Positions 17,460 to 26,449 of a DNA stretch of 64,000 nt are shown piece by piece. The notes below the pieces were generated by a model, which saw only the letters and a program-made list of their open reading frames with translations, ran no database searches and was not told the origin of the DNA. Where the stretch lies: NCBI GenBank assembly GCA_012518275.1, contig JAAYSS010000048.1:1-64000 (forward strand). Direction: 5' to 3'. This DNA comes from Bacteroidales bacterium (GTDB taxonomy: Bacteria > Bacteroidota > Bacteroidia > Bacteroidales > Paludibacteraceae). Numbering within the stretch: the stretch's first letter is position 1; every line of letters begins with the position of its first letter. A program made the position numbers and the translations under genes.

Positions 17460-18779
17460 ATGAAATATTACAGTACGAATAAACGTGTGCCGAATGTTTC
17501 TTTGGAAGAAGCGGTAGTGAAAGGACTGGCAGAAGACAAGGGACTTTTTATGCCCGAAAGAATTGTCAAACTGCCCGATGATTTTTTTGAAACCATTTCT
17601 ACGCTTTCCTTTCAGGAGATTGCTTACACGGTTGCCGATGCATTTTTCGGAGAAGATATTGATGCCGATTCACTTCAAAAAATTGTGTCAGACACGCTCA
17701 GTTTTGACACGCCGCTGGTACACGTTGCGAAGAATATTTACAGCTTAGAGCTTTTCCACGGACCTACACTGGCGTTCAAAGACGTGGGAGCGCGCTTTAT
17801 GTCGCGTATGTTGGGCTACTTTATCCGAAAGCAAGGTCACTCAGAGCCAATAAATGTGTTGGTAGCTACTTCCGGCGATACCGGCAGCGCTGTGGCAAAC
17901 GGATTTTTAGGCGTGGAAGGCATTCACGTGTATGTACTTTACCCGAAAGGATTAGTCAGCAAAATTCAAGAAAGCCAATTTACAACGCTCGGTAAAAACA
18001 TCACCGCACTTGAAATAGACGGCACGTTCGATGATTGTCAGCGGTTGGTCAAATCGGCATTTCTGGATGTGGAATTGAATAAAAAGATGAAGCTCACATC
18101 TGCCAATTCCATCAATGTTGCCCGTTTTTTGCCACAAGCGTTTTACTATTTCTACGCATTTGCGCAACTTCGCTCTATGAAACCCAAGCTGACAGCCGAA
18201 GAGCTTGAAGCGGTAATCTGTGTACCGAGTGGTAATTTCGGTAATATCACTGCCGGACTTATCGCCAAGCGAATGGGGCTGCCCGTGAAACGTTTCATTG
18301 CCGCCAACAATCGCAACGACATCTTTTACAACTACCTACAAACCGGAGTGTATGCACCGAAACCGTCTGTTGCCACCCTTGCCAACGCCATGGACGTTGG
18401 CGATCCGAGTAACTTTGCCCGTATCTTGGATTTATACGGTCATTCACACGAAGCTATCACCCGTGAAATCAGCGGTGCAAGTTACGATGACGACGAAATC
18501 AGTCAAACCATTCGTGAATGCCTGCAAGCGAACAATTACCTGCTTGACCCGCACGGCGCTTGCGGCTATCGAGCTTTGAAAGAAGGGCTGAAAGGCAATG
18601 AAATAGGCATTTTCCTTGAAACGGCACATCCTGCCAAATTTGCCGAAACGGTAGAAAACATCATCGGGGAAACGGTGGCAATACCGCAGAAACTTCAAAA
18701 ATTTATGAAGGGCACCAAGCAAAGCATTGAGTTAGGGAAAGATTTTGAAGGCTTCAAAGCGTTTTTGCTTGATCACTAA
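17460..18779 (+). CDS. thrC: Threonine synthase
   Basis: A 439-residue PLP enzyme converting O-phosphohomoserine to threonine. The N-terminal MKYYSTNKRVPNVSLEEAVVKGLAEDKGLF is typical of the family, the PLP lysine is Lys107 in GPTLAFKDVGARF, and the phosphate-binding and nucleotide-like blocks ATSGDTGSAVANGF and VPSGNFGNITAGL follow. Length is normal. It begins 61 bp after ftsW and is closed by a strong bidirectional terminator. It has no functional link to division and marks the break of the dcw order. Confidence 0.95.
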   Translation: MKYYSTNKRVPNVSLEEAVVKGLAEDKGLFMPERIVKLPDDFFETISTLSFQEIAYTVADAFFGEDIDADSLQKIVSDTLSFDTPLVHVAKNIYSLELFHGPTLAFKDVGARFMSRMLGYFIRKQGHSEPINVLVATSGDTGSAVANGFLGVEGIHVYVLYPKGLVSKIQESQFTTLGKNITALEIDGTFDDCQRLVKSAFLDVELNKKMKLTSANSINVARFLPQAFYYFYAFAQLRSMKPKLTAEELEAVICVPSGNFGNITAGLIAKRMGLPVKRFIAANNRNDIFYNYLQTGVYAPKPSVATLANAMDVGDPSNFARILDLYGHSHEAITREISGASYDDDEISQTIRECLQANNYLLDPHGACGYRALKEGLKGNEIGIFLETAHPAKFAETVENIIGETVAIPQKLQKFMKGTKQSIELGKDFEGFKAFLLDH

Positions 18780-18817
18780 AACAAAATGAGCGGCTCGACA
18801 GAACCGCTCATTTTGTT
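18780..18817. terminator. Bidirectional terminator between thrC and the DUF3078 gene
   Basis: Perfect 14-bp stem (AACAAAATGAGCGG at 18780-18793 pairing with 18804-18817) with a 10-nt loop. T-runs lie on both sides, so it serves thrC on the plus strand and the convergent gene on the minus strand. Confidence 0.85.
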
Positions 18818-18838
18818 AATAGCTCTATTTAGAAGTAC

Positions 18839-19780
18839 TTAGAACTTATACATAAATCCAATTCCTAAAATTTCCTTAAACTGTACGCGAGCCTTTTCGC
18901 CGGTCAAATCACCGTCGCCGTCCGAGTCAAATTTGATGTCGTAATCGTAAATCAGGTGTGTATTAAGGCTTACCGTTATGTAGTCATTCACTTTCATGCC
19001 CAGCAATGTTTCCCAGTTTACGTCAATGTACTGTGGGTCTTTCAGATAGTTTGAAAACAAATCGAGTTTTGAAGCAATGGAGATGTTTTTGAAAAACCCA
19101 TCCTTGAAATCATTCTTCGCAAATCCCAGTCGGATGTAGCCCCCTAATTCAGCTTTTATCCGTTCCCCTTTTTCCACGCCAAACGCCCCTTGATTAGAAA
19201 GGAACTCATCCAACACAAAAGTCGTTTTGCTGGTCAATGGCGAGAAAAACGCATTGAAATAAGCATTTGGAATGTAGTTGAGCCCCACTGCACCCAACAA
19301 ATAACCGGGTGCCATAAAGTTGGATATCCGTATGGAGTCGTTCGGGTAATTATAGCCGGGTGAAAACTGTGTATGGAAGTTTACCAGAGCAGCGTAGTAA
19401 AAGTCCTTGAAAGCTTTTCTTCCGTATTTTGAAGTTAAATCAATGCGGTCATCCGTTTTCATCAGGTTATTGTAGCCGCTTTGGCGAAGCAAACCGTAAC
19501 CCAAGTCCAAGGTGTTTTCCCACACGTTTAATGAGTCGGCGTAAGTAGCAAACAGCCCGAGTGCACCGTTTAAGGCAATGGAGTTATTCCCCCCTGCCGA
19601 CCAGTTAATCAGTGATGTTTGTGCTAAATTCAACGTACTGATTCCGCCTTTTTTCCAAGATGCCACCGAATCAGTTTCAAGTTTCTTTAATTTTTTCTCA
19701 GCGTCATCTATTTTTAATTGTGCGAATGAAACCGTTCCGCATAAGAAAAGAACGCCTATAAGTAAAGATATTTTTCTCAT
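18839..19780 (-). CDS. DUF3078 family outer-membrane beta-barrel protein
   Basis: A 313-residue protein with a cleavable signal peptide (KISLLIGVLFLCGTVSFAQ) and alternating hydrophobic strands throughout, ending in an aromatic C-terminal residue (GFMYKF), as in outer-membrane barrels. The block LNLAQTSLINWSAGGNNSIALNG near residues 50-75 is the DUF3078 signature. A calcium-binding-like DSDGDGDLTG loop occurs near the C-terminus. No function is known for the family. It is transcribed alone, converging on thrC. Confidence 0.8.
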   Translation of the reverse strand: MRKISLLIGVLFLCGTVSFAQLKIDDAEKKLKKLETDSVASWKKGGISTLNLAQTSLINWSAGGNNSIALNGALGLFATYADSLNVWENTLDLGYGLLRQSGYNNLMKTDDRIDLTSKYGRKAFKDFYYAALVNFHTQFSPGYNYPNDSIRISNFMAPGYLLGAVGLNYIPNAYFNAFFSPLTSKTTFVLDEFLSNQGAFGVEKGERIKAELGGYIRLGFAKNDFKDGFFKNISIASKLDLFSNYLKDPQYIDVNWETLLGMKVNDYITVSLNTHLIYDYDIKFDSDGDGDLTGEKARVQFKEILGIGFMYKF

Positions 19781-19797
19781 AATTATTTTTTTATTTG

Positions 19798-19805
19798 CAA
19801 AGATA
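19798..19805 (-). promoter_or_regulatory. -7 box for the DUF3078 gene
   Basis: On the minus strand TATCTTTG, a perfect TAnnTTTG, 17 bp before the ATG at 19780. Confidence 0.55.
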
Positions 19806-19939
19806 GTGCTTTTCTGTCAAATTAGGTGGTGACAATGATAAAAATGTGCCACCGAAGATATTTTATAAACATTTTTTTGTAAAAGCTCATCTATTTATCT
19901 ACTTCACTCGAGCGGTAAAAGACATATCTATTCGGTTTG

Positions 19940-20410
19940 TTAGGTTCTGTTTCTTAGTTTCTTAATGGTGTGTTTCTTTGCTGCCACAAAACCTTTTGAA
20001 AAGAGCTCGTCATCCGTATTTTCAAGGCTCGACAGAAACTCTTGTGTGAATGCAGGTTCTGCTTCACAAATCCGTGCCAACATTTTCATGGACAGAACCT
20101 GTACGCCGACCGTTTCTTCGGGCGAAGTCATTTGTTCGAAGCATCGATTCACGAAATTCACAGAGATAGGAAGGCTCAAAGGTAGGTTAAAAAGGATGGA
20201 AAGGCACAGGCGTTGCAGGCTGTCGTGTTGATTGGTTGTAGTGAGTTCCAAGAGTTGCCGATTGTGATAATCGGTAAAAAGTTTCGGATTTGTTTCACTC
20301 ACTTTTTCCAACACCCACGATGCGCGCCAAGCAATGTCCGTGTTTTTATTCCGGATTTGACTGAAAAAGAAGTCAAAAACATGGTTGTGGTGCAATGCTT
20401 CGTTGCACAT
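19940..20410 (-). CDS. HEAT-repeat-like protein, start uncertain
   Basis: A small all-helical protein (156 residues from the first ATG) with two or three HEAT-like helix pairs, for example NTDIAWRASWVLEKVSE, LQRLCLSILFNLPL and VGVQVLSMKMLARICE. Such repeats mediate protein-protein contacts; the function is unknown. The coding pattern seems to begin before the ATG at 20410: 24 codons (20482-20411 on the minus strand, including LDLLSSAVGKTEVEW) are open after an in-frame TAG and contain no ATG, GTG or TTG. The true start may be a rare codon, or the original start may be lost. It follows the DUF721 gene by about 80 bp on the same strand. Confidence 0.6.
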   Translation of the reverse strand: MCNEALHHNHVFDFFFSQIRNKNTDIAWRASWVLEKVSETNPKLFTDYHNRQLLELTTTNQHDSLQRLCLSILFNLPLSLPISVNFVNRCFEQMTSPEETVGVQVLSMKMLARICEAEPAFTQEFLSSLENTDDELFSKGFVAAKKHTIKKLRNRT

Positions 20411-20491
20411 CCACTCTACTTCTGTTTTGCCTACGGCAGATGAAAGCAGGTCTAAATATATGTTTGTATTATTGGGGATAACCTACAATTT

Positions 20492-20782
20492 TTACTGAAA
20501 TACAATCTCTTTTACAACAGCAGCGCCGACATGATTGTTCAAGGAATTTTTGATTTCTTCGCGAGCGAGAAACAGTTCGTGTCGCAAAACGGAAGATGAA
20601 AGTTGTACGTAAAGTTTTTTGTTGTGAAAATAAATATTCGTGGTGTATTTCATGATGTTTTCACCCAAAACTACGGGCCAAGAATTGATTACTCGGGTCT
20701 CGTACAACTTTTTATCCAAGTGATTTGCTTTCAGTACTTGCGATAAGATATCACTTAATTTCTCAGTGTTTTTACGACGCAT
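20492..20782 (-). CDS. DUF721 (DciA-like) protein
   Basis: A 96-residue protein of the DUF721 family, to which the replicative helicase loader DciA belongs. The characteristic core is VINSWPVVLGENIMKYTTNIYFHNKKLYVQL followed by LRHELFLAREEIKNSLN. It is short and made almost entirely of this domain, as usual in Bacteroidota. A role in loading DnaB is likely by family but not proved for this lineage. It starts 7 bp after the glucosaminidase gene stop, so the two are co-transcribed. Confidence 0.8.
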   Translation of the reverse strand: MRRKNTEKLSDILSQVLKANHLDKKLYETRVINSWPVVLGENIMKYTTNIYFHNKKLYVQLSSSVLRHELFLAREEIKNSLNNHVGAAVVKEIVFQ

Positions 20783-20789
20783 AATTACA

Positions 20790-21719
20790 TTATCTCAACT
20801 TTAAAACCATATTCAATCTTGCCTCTTCGTTGTAAGGAATATTATTTAAATCATAGAGCGCTTTCAGTTTCATACCGTATTTCTGAGAGATGCGGTAAAG
20901 GGTTTCGCCGTCTTTTACGGTGTGTGTTTCAAATTCGGTGGAAGCCTTATTTTTTTTATGCGAAAGATAAACCACTGTTCCGGGCTCAAGTTCACGCGGC
21001 TCAGCAATATCGTTATATAAAAGAATTTTTTTCTCAGTGATGTTAAATTCGTTGGCAATGCTGGCAAAGGTGTCGCCTGCTTCTGAGAAAACACATTTCA
21101 CACCGTTGTTTCGGTAGAGCTGATGTCCTTTGAGTCTGGTAACTGAAGCCGTTTTCCAAGTGTAAGTCTCAGCGTTTGATTTTGAGTCGGCAATTCTCAT
21201 GTCGGCTTTTCCGCCTAAGTCATACTTGTGAAGGTCGTAATCTTCTATCAATTTGATAAGTTTACGCGCGTAATTGGGGTCGGTGGCGTAGCCGGCAGCT
21301 TTCAGTCCGTGTGCCCAACCAATGTAGTCTGTGGGTTTCAAGTTAAAAAGTGCACTGTAACGGGGTTTGGAAACAAGAAACATCGAGTGGTCTTCATACG
21401 ATTCTCTGGCGGTTCGGTATTTTCTAAAACATTCGCCTTTCCTGTCATCATCGGCATAAACCTTATTCCCTGCCCAGTTTCCGCATTTTATCCCGAAGTG
21501 GTTGTTGGAAATTTTAGTCAGCTCACTTAGTCCGGCAGCCGATTCAAGCAGTCCTTGCGCGAGTTTGATGCTGGCAGGAATTTTATGCAACTTCTGCTGC
21601 TCAACGGCTATATCAGCATATTTTTGGATGTAATTTAAATAGGCTTTGTGCATGGTCTGCGCGTGAGTAATTTGGAAAGCAAAAAGAAAGACGGATAGAA
21701 AAAATAATGGTTTCTTCAT
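20790..21719 (-). CDS. Secreted glucosaminidase (GH73-like) with two LysM domains
   Basis: A 309-residue exported peptidoglycan hydrolase. A signal peptide (FFLSVFLFAFQITHAQ) precedes a glucosaminidase domain at about residues 25-170. The catalytic Glu lies in LAQGLLESAAG, and the family features ISNNHFGIKCG, CFRKYRTARESYEDHSMFL and AHGLKAAGYATDPNYA are present. Two LysM-like modules bind glycan at about 200-250 (FSEAGDTFASIANEF) and 265-309 (HTVKDGETLYRISQKYG). It would cleave between GlcNAc and MurNAc in the wall and may help cell separation. It is the first gene of a short minus-strand operon. Confidence 0.88.
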   Translation of the reverse strand: MKKPLFFLSVFLFAFQITHAQTMHKAYLNYIQKYADIAVEQQKLHKIPASIKLAQGLLESAAGLSELTKISNNHFGIKCGNWAGNKVYADDDRKGECFRKYRTARESYEDHSMFLVSKPRYSALFNLKPTDYIGWAHGLKAAGYATDPNYARKLIKLIEDYDLHKYDLGGKADMRIADSKSNAETYTWKTASVTRLKGHQLYRNNGVKCVFSEAGDTFASIANEFNITEKKILLYNDIAEPRELEPGTVVYLSHKKNKASTEFETHTVKDGETLYRISQKYGMKLKALYDLNNIPYNEEARLNMVLKLR

Positions 21720-21749
21720 TTCAGTTTCAACAATTAAAGTATTTTACCA

Positions 21750-21757
21750 CAAATGTA
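21750..21757 (-). promoter_or_regulatory. -7 box for the glucosaminidase operon
   Basis: Minus-strand TACATTTG matches TAnnTTTG, 30 bp before the ATG at 21719. It lies back to back with the cdd promoter at 21800. Confidence 0.5.
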
Positions 21758-21799
21758 AAACTTATTATCGAAAAATAAGGATATAGTTAAATAATTTTA

Positions 21800-21807
21800 T
21801 ATATTTG
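21800..21807 (+). promoter_or_regulatory. -7 box for cdd
   Basis: TATATTTG matches TAnnTTTG, 24 bp before the ATG of cdd. Confidence 0.55.
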
Positions 21808-21831
21808 TACTTTACCTTATAAAACAAATTT

Positions 21832-22308
21832 ATGCGCTCACTGAACTGGGAAATACCTTATACTGAGTACTTAACTTCCGAAATTCCTGCGGAATATCTG
21901 CCGTTAATTGAAGAAGCTAAAAAGCAGGCAATGAATGCTTACGCCGTTTATTCGAATTTTCATGTAGGGGCGGCACTTCTGCTCGAAAATGGTAAAATCA
22001 TTGGCGGAAACAATCAGGAAAACTCGGCTTATCCGTCGGGACTTTGTGCTGAGCGAACAGCGGTTTTCTACGCCAATTCGCAATATCCGGATGTTGCCGT
22101 GAAAACTATTGCCATTGCTGCATACACCAACGGGGAATACCTGAAAGACCCGATTACCCCTTGTGGTGGATGCAGGCAGGTGCTTCTGGAAACGGAAACC
22201 CGTTACGGGAAAAACATGAAAGTGATTCTTTACGGAACGGATAAGATTTATGTCTTGGACAATGTAAGGCAGTTGCTTCCATTCAGTTTCGATAAAGAAA
22301 GGTTATAA
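21832..22308 (+). CDS. cdd: Cytidine deaminase
   Basis: A 158-residue zinc enzyme converting cytidine and deoxycytidine to uridine forms in pyrimidine salvage. The substrate loop YSNFHVGAALLLENG, the catalytic CAERTA (Cys and Glu) and the zinc-binding PCGGCRQ are all present, in the order of the tetrameric class. Length is slightly above the usual 130-140 because of an N-terminal extension. It is divergent from the glucosaminidase operon and is followed after a short gap by the START-like gene. Confidence 0.93.
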   Translation: MRSLNWEIPYTEYLTSEIPAEYLPLIEEAKKQAMNAYAVYSNFHVGAALLLENGKIIGGNNQENSAYPSGLCAERTAVFYANSQYPDVAVKTIAIAAYTNGEYLKDPITPCGGCRQVLLETETRYGKNMKVILYGTDKIYVLDNVRQLLPFSFDKERL

Positions 22309-22366
22309 CTCTTGAATGAAGCCTGTATGGATTGCGGGTTCCATCCAATTAAAATTTTTTATGCGG

Positions 22367-22750
22367 ATGAAAAAAGAAAAAATTATTTTGGAATATCCGT
22401 TAAATCGCGCTGCGGAACATATTCTTTGGATTATGATTGGTACGCCGCTCGGACTTGCGGAATGGTTTTCAGACGGGGTAACCGTTGAAGATGATCTTTA
22501 CACATTTACTTGGGATGAACACGACCAAACGGCAAAACTGTTGGACAAAAAAGACGGAGAATACATCCGTTTCCAGTGGGAAGCAGATGAAGGGACGGAA
22601 GCTTATTTTGAAATGGCTATCGTAACGCAAGCTTTGACCGGAAACGTGGGATTGATTATTACCGAGTACTGCCTGCCGGAAGATGCAGAAGATCTTGAGT
22701 TGCTGTGGAATCAGCACATGGAAGATTTAGGGAATAAAATTGGTGTTTGA
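22367..22750 (+). CDS. START-like domain protein
   Basis: A small (127-residue) protein with a START/AHSA1-like fold, similar to the Bacteroidota START-like family of unknown role. Typical features are KIILEYPLNRAAEHILWIMI, TPLGLAEWFSDGV and VTQALTGNVGLIITEYC. Such folds bind hydrophobic ligands; none is known here. I chose the ATG at 22367 because family members begin with MKKEK; ATGs at 22361 and 22316 are in frame and possible, the earliest lying only 7 bp after the cdd stop. It converges with mnmA. Confidence 0.75.
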   Translation: MKKEKIILEYPLNRAAEHILWIMIGTPLGLAEWFSDGVTVEDDLYTFTWDEHDQTAKLLDKKDGEYIRFQWEADEGTEAYFEMAIVTQALTGNVGLIITEYCLPEDAEDLELLWNQHMEDLGNKIGV

Positions 22751-22756
22751 GTTGAA

Positions 22757-23821
22757 TTACTTTGAAATTTCTCCGCTCCCGATGCAAATGCGCGAATCTT
22801 TGTCGTAAATTACGCCGAACTGCCCGGGGGCTATGCCTTGTAGCATCTCATCAGAGTGGACGTGGTAACCGTCTTTTGTTTTGATAATTTTTCCTTTGGT
22901 AAATTCCGGTGTATGGCGGATTTTGAAAGTGATATCCGCGGCGCCCGACAGATCTTTCCACGGATCTTCGGTAATGAAATTAAAATCACTCATGCTGAAT
23001 TCATTGCCGTACGCCGTTTTTACGTCGTAACCTTTTGACGCGTAAACGATATTGGCTTCCACATCTTTTTTGACCGCATACCACGGTCCACCCGATAAGC
23101 CAAGTCCTTTGCGCTGCCCAACCGTGTGAAACCAGTATCCGTTGTGCTGTCCGAGAATTTTTCCCGTTTCAAATTCTACAATCGGTCCTTTTTTTTCGCC
23201 TAAATATCGGCGGATAAAATCGTTGTAATTCACTTTTCCAAGGAAACAAATCCCTTGGCTGTCGCTCCGTTTTGCGGTGGGAAGCTTAACGGTTTCAGCA
23301 ATTTTGCGCACTTCGCTTTTCATCAAATGGCCGATTGGGAAAACCAGTTTAGATACTTGTAAGGAATTGAGCTGTGCCAAAAAATCGGTTTGGTCTTTGA
23401 CCGGGTCCTTTGCCGTTCCGAGATAGATTTTTCCGTTTTCTTCAATGGTGGTAGCGTAATGTCCGGTAGCTGTCTTGTCAAAATTGTGACCTACCTTTTG
23501 TTCAAATACACCGAACTTAATCAGCTTGTTGCACATCACGTCGGGGTTCGGTGTCAAGCCTTTTTTTACCTTTTCAATCGTGTAAGCCACCACCGTATTC
23601 CAGTAATCTTGGTGCAAATCCACTATTTCCAGTTTGCACCCGTATCGATGTGCGATAAGGCTTGCCATCTCAATGTCTTCTTCCGACGAGCAGTGAAGCA
23701 GTTCGTCGTCATTCTGGCCAATTTTTATATAAAACAGAGTAGGCGTAATCCCCTGCTCTTTTTGCAAGTGAACCACTACTGAGCTGTCCACGCCACCCGA
23801 TATTAATGTTGCTACGTTCAA
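22757..23821 (-). CDS. mnmA: tRNA-specific 2-thiouridylase MnmA
   Basis: A 354-residue enzyme that thiolates U34 of Lys, Glu and Gln tRNAs using ATP and a sulfur relay. It shows the PP-loop SGGVDSS at the N-terminus, the first catalytic Cys in [13 protein letters not shown] and the second in [11 protein letters not shown], plus the C-terminal barrel with [12 protein letters not shown]. Bacteroides MnmA proteins start right at [13 protein letters not shown]; here that point is a TTG codon at 23821 (TTGAACGTAGC on the minus strand). An earlier in-frame TTG at 23869 would translate through a clear TACCTTTG promoter box. I therefore use the TTG at 23821. It is transcribed alone, downstream of the T9SS operon. 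Confidence 0.9.
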   Translation of the reverse strand: MNVATLISGGVDSSVVVHLQKEQGITPTLFYIKIGQNDDELLHCSSEEDIEMASLIAHRYGCKLEIVDLHQDYWNTVVAYTIEKVKKGLTPNPDVMCNKLIKFGVFEQKVGHNFDKTATGHYATTIEENGKIYLGTAKDPVKDQTDFLAQLNSLQVSKLVFPIGHLMKSEVRKIAETVKLPTAKRSDSQGICFLGKVNYNDFIRRYLGEKKGPIVEFETGKILGQHNGYWFHTVGQRKGLGLSGGPWYAVKKDVEANIVYASKGYDVKTAYGNEFSMSDFNFITEDPWKDLSGAADITFKIRHTPEFTKGKIIKTKDGYHVHSDEMLQGIAPGQFGVIYDKDSRICIGSGEISK

Positions 23822-23847
23822 TTTTTTGTCTTTCCTTGATTCGAATG

Positions 23848-23855
23848 CAAAGGTA
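23848..23855 (-). promoter_or_regulatory. -7 box for mnmA
   Basis: Minus-strand TACCTTTG, 26 bp before the TTG start at 23821. It decides against a start further upstream. Confidence 0.6.
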
Positions 23856-23893
23856 GTGATTTTTTTCAAGAGAGCTATGTGGTTTTAAAAAGT

Positions 23894-23920
23894 GAAAGGC
23901 GAACAAAATGTCCGCCTTTC
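23894..23920 (-). terminator. Terminator after porN
   Basis: GAAAGGCG and CGCCTTTC arms (23894-23901 and 23913-23920) form an 8-bp stem with an 11-nt loop. On the minus strand it is followed by a T-rich stretch, closing the T9SS operon before the mnmA promoter. Confidence 0.7.
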
Positions 23921-23948
23921 GTTTTGAAAAAATTGACTAAACCCCCAA

Positions 23949-24851
23949 TCAATTTTCCCATAAGTCTTGTTCGAAGTTCATTAATTCAGTTTCAATCCTT
24001 TTTTGCTCGGCGCGCAAAGCTTCTTCGCTCAGCGAAAACTCCAAGAGCATTCGGCTGTACATATTGCTATCGCCAAGGATGTAGCTTGAATAGAGATTTT
24101 GCGCAAAAAATTCATCGTAGGTAAGTCGCTGGCTGTCATTCCCGCTCGGAATTACGTACTGCTTCATTAGGTAAGGGCGCAATTCATCAAAAGCGAACCA
24201 GCAGAGTACTGAGTTGCGGAAATACGCCATGGTTTCGCTGTTTACTAAATTATCTGGATGAAGTGCGTACATTGGTGCAATGGCTATGATTTTACTGTAA
24301 AGTCGTGAAGTGTGTGTGTCGAAAAATATTATTTCCTGAATCAAAAACTTCAACTGGTTACGCACGTAGCGCATGTATTGGTCACCATTGAATGACCTTT
24401 GTTCTGTAATGGGATCTACTTGTATTAGGTTGTTATCTGTCAGCTCATCGTAGGCAAATACACGCGAGAGTTCTTCGCCTGTCAATAGCTCGTTAAATTG
24501 CGGTTTGATGTCGCGCGGGTTACGTTTGTACACATTTATTCCGTCCACCACGGCATCAACCATCAGCTTGAATAAGCTTTTGTATTCTTCGGTAGCTCGT
24601 GTCGGGAAATAGAGCTGAAAATTTTTCTTGTCTCGCATATCAATCACTCGATACACCTTCCGCGACCACGTGATATCTTCCGCTCTGTGGTTAATGACAG
24701 CAATTGTATCTGCCAGCGCATCCAGCTCATGAGTTTGAAGATTGACAGCTCCAATCTCGTCAAAGAAAGAAGCATTAGGGTCTTGCGCATAGATGCTTCC
24801 CAACAAGCTTATCAGCACAAAAACCGTTATTATAAAAAGATTTTTTTTCAT
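23949..24851 (-). CDS. porN: Type IX secretion system protein PorN/GldN
   Basis: A 300-residue periplasmic component of the T9SS ring. It has a signal peptide (FIITVFVLISLLGSIYAQ) and the GldN/PorN core with ITWSRKVYRVIDMRDKKNFQLYFP (about residues 60-83), LMVDAVVDGINVYKR and the conserved FNELLTGEEL. In Porphyromonas, PorN forms rings with the lipoprotein PorK at the outer membrane periplasmic face. It is the last gene of porP-K-L-M-N, 44 bp after porM, followed by a terminator. Confidence 0.9.
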   Translation of the reverse strand: MKKNLFIITVFVLISLLGSIYAQDPNASFFDEIGAVNLQTHELDALADTIAVINHRAEDITWSRKVYRVIDMRDKKNFQLYFPTRATEEYKSLFKLMVDAVVDGINVYKRNPRDIKPQFNELLTGEELSRVFAYDELTDNNLIQVDPITEQRSFNGDQYMRYVRNQLKFLIQEIIFFDTHTSRLYSKIIAIAPMYALHPDNLVNSETMAYFRNSVLCWFAFDELRPYLMKQYVIPSGNDSQRLTYDEFFAQNLYSSYILGDSNMYSRMLLEFSLSEEALRAEQKRIETELMNFEQDLWEN

Positions 24852-24895
24852 AAAATATAATGGTTTCAGACAATCTAAAAATTGTCTCTACATTT

Positions 24896-26431
24896 CTATA
24901 ATTCAACTGTTATCGGATTTAAACTTCGAGTTTTTCCGTCAGGACCAACGGCCTGAATATTTTTAAGTAAGATAAAATCTCCACCTTCCAAATCGCTTAA
25001 CATGGCTATCTGACGAGAATTTAGTTCACCACTGTTATTGGAAATTACACCCATAATAGTTTGCATGGTGAAGCTTGTGATGTCAAAATTGGCTTTTATT
25101 AACTCATTTTCGCCGTAGCTGGCTATCAGTTTTGCGCCTTGAATCTGCCTTCTGGAAACGCGTCCTTCTTGAATTAGACGGGGAATGCCACCGGCATCTG
25201 CAAATTGAAGAAACGCTTTCGGGTCAGGTAGGTATTTTACGCGAAAAACACCACTTCCCATTAATTGTTCACGGTTTTCAACTATGGCAGATACGTTTAC
25301 TTTTATTTCTCCGTCCTGATTAGCACGAACAATCCAATTTCCATCGGCTGACTTTGTTGCTGAACCGCCATTCACATTTACCCGCACGTTTTCTGCAGGA
25401 ATTCCCGGTACGGAAATGCTGAATCGGTTGTCGATACCGCGGTACACCACGTTCAGGTCTTCGTTTGAAATTGTAGCTGATGGTTTCCCAACAGTGTATT
25501 CTTCTGTAAATGGGTATGTGCGCCAATTTCCGTCGTTGCCCGGCATACGTATTTGTCCGGAATATTTGAATGTTCCTGTTTTTGAAGCTACAAATTCGTA
25601 TTTTCCGAATTTTCTTCCATTGCCCGAAGGGACTCTTGAGCCGTTCACGTAATATTCGTATTGCCGTGTTGAGTCGGTTGCCGCCAATATAATATCGGCA
25701 GAATAGCGCCCTCCCTGAATGATATAGCGCGAATTAGGTACTACGAATGCTTGTACTTTGTTAACCCTAAAATCATCGAAATCGGTCATTGATTTCAGGT
25801 ATTGCACCATTTCCGCCTCTGCCAGCCGAACGTCAGATTGATACTTTGTCAATATAGTGATTGCTGCAGAAACCGGTATGGATTCAAATAATTTTGTTTC
25901 CCACTTCCGACCACCTGTTTCAAACATCGTACGGAACATAGCTTGTTTTGCTTCATTTCCTTCGGAAGATTCTATTAAAAAATCGCGGTAAGCATCTATT
26001 TTTTCACGTAGTTTACGTCCGTTACCTCGTACTAACGCGTATTCTCCCGGTGCATCAATATTTTCTTTGTTGATGATATTGAGTGCATTTTTATCTGCTT
26101 TTTTGCCATCAGCAATTTTCAAGATTTCGTACTTGAAGTCTTTAATGTATTCATCCAGTTCATTTGCTTGAGCTTGAACAGCGTTTGCTTTATCGAGCCA
26201 TTCCTTAACTTTCGCAGGATTTTTTTCATACATAAATTGAAAATCATCGTACACGCCCTTCGTTCTTACATCTGAAGAAGCAATCGTATTGCGTAGGCTA
26301 CTATCCACCAATCCGAATCCGTTCAAGATTTCACTTGATACGTTCAGTGCCAGCATTGCCATCAGTACGAGATACATCATACCAATCATTCGTTGCCGGG
26401 GGGTTTCGGGACAGTTTTTTGCTCCACTCAT
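24896..26431 (-). CDS. porM: Type IX secretion system protein PorM/GldM
   Basis: A 511-residue bitopic inner-membrane protein of the T9SS motor. The N-terminus NCPETPRQRMIGMMYLVLMAMLALNVS is the family hallmark: a short cytoplasmic tail and one membrane helix that pairs with PorL. A long periplasmic part follows, with a helical domain and then beta-sandwich domains (FVVPNSRYIIQGGRYSADIILA, VVYRGIDNRFSISVPG). PorM spans the periplasm to contact the PorKN rings. It starts 18 bp after porL. Confidence 0.93.
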   Translation of the reverse strand: MSGAKNCPETPRQRMIGMMYLVLMAMLALNVSSEILNGFGLVDSSLRNTIASSDVRTKGVYDDFQFMYEKNPAKVKEWLDKANAVQAQANELDEYIKDFKYEILKIADGKKADKNALNIINKENIDAPGEYALVRGNGRKLREKIDAYRDFLIESSEGNEAKQAMFRTMFETGGRKWETKLFESIPVSAAITILTKYQSDVRLAEAEMVQYLKSMTDFDDFRVNKVQAFVVPNSRYIIQGGRYSADIILAATDSTRQYEYYVNGSRVPSGNGRKFGKYEFVASKTGTFKYSGQIRMPGNDGNWRTYPFTEEYTVGKPSATISNEDLNVVYRGIDNRFSISVPGIPAENVRVNVNGGSATKSADGNWIVRANQDGEIKVNVSAIVENREQLMGSGVFRVKYLPDPKAFLQFADAGGIPRLIQEGRVSRRQIQGAKLIASYGENELIKANFDITSFTMQTIMGVISNNSGELNSRQIAMLSDLEGGDFILLKNIQAVGPDGKTRSLNPITVEL

Positions 26432-26449
26432 TGTTCAGTTTTTAGTTTG

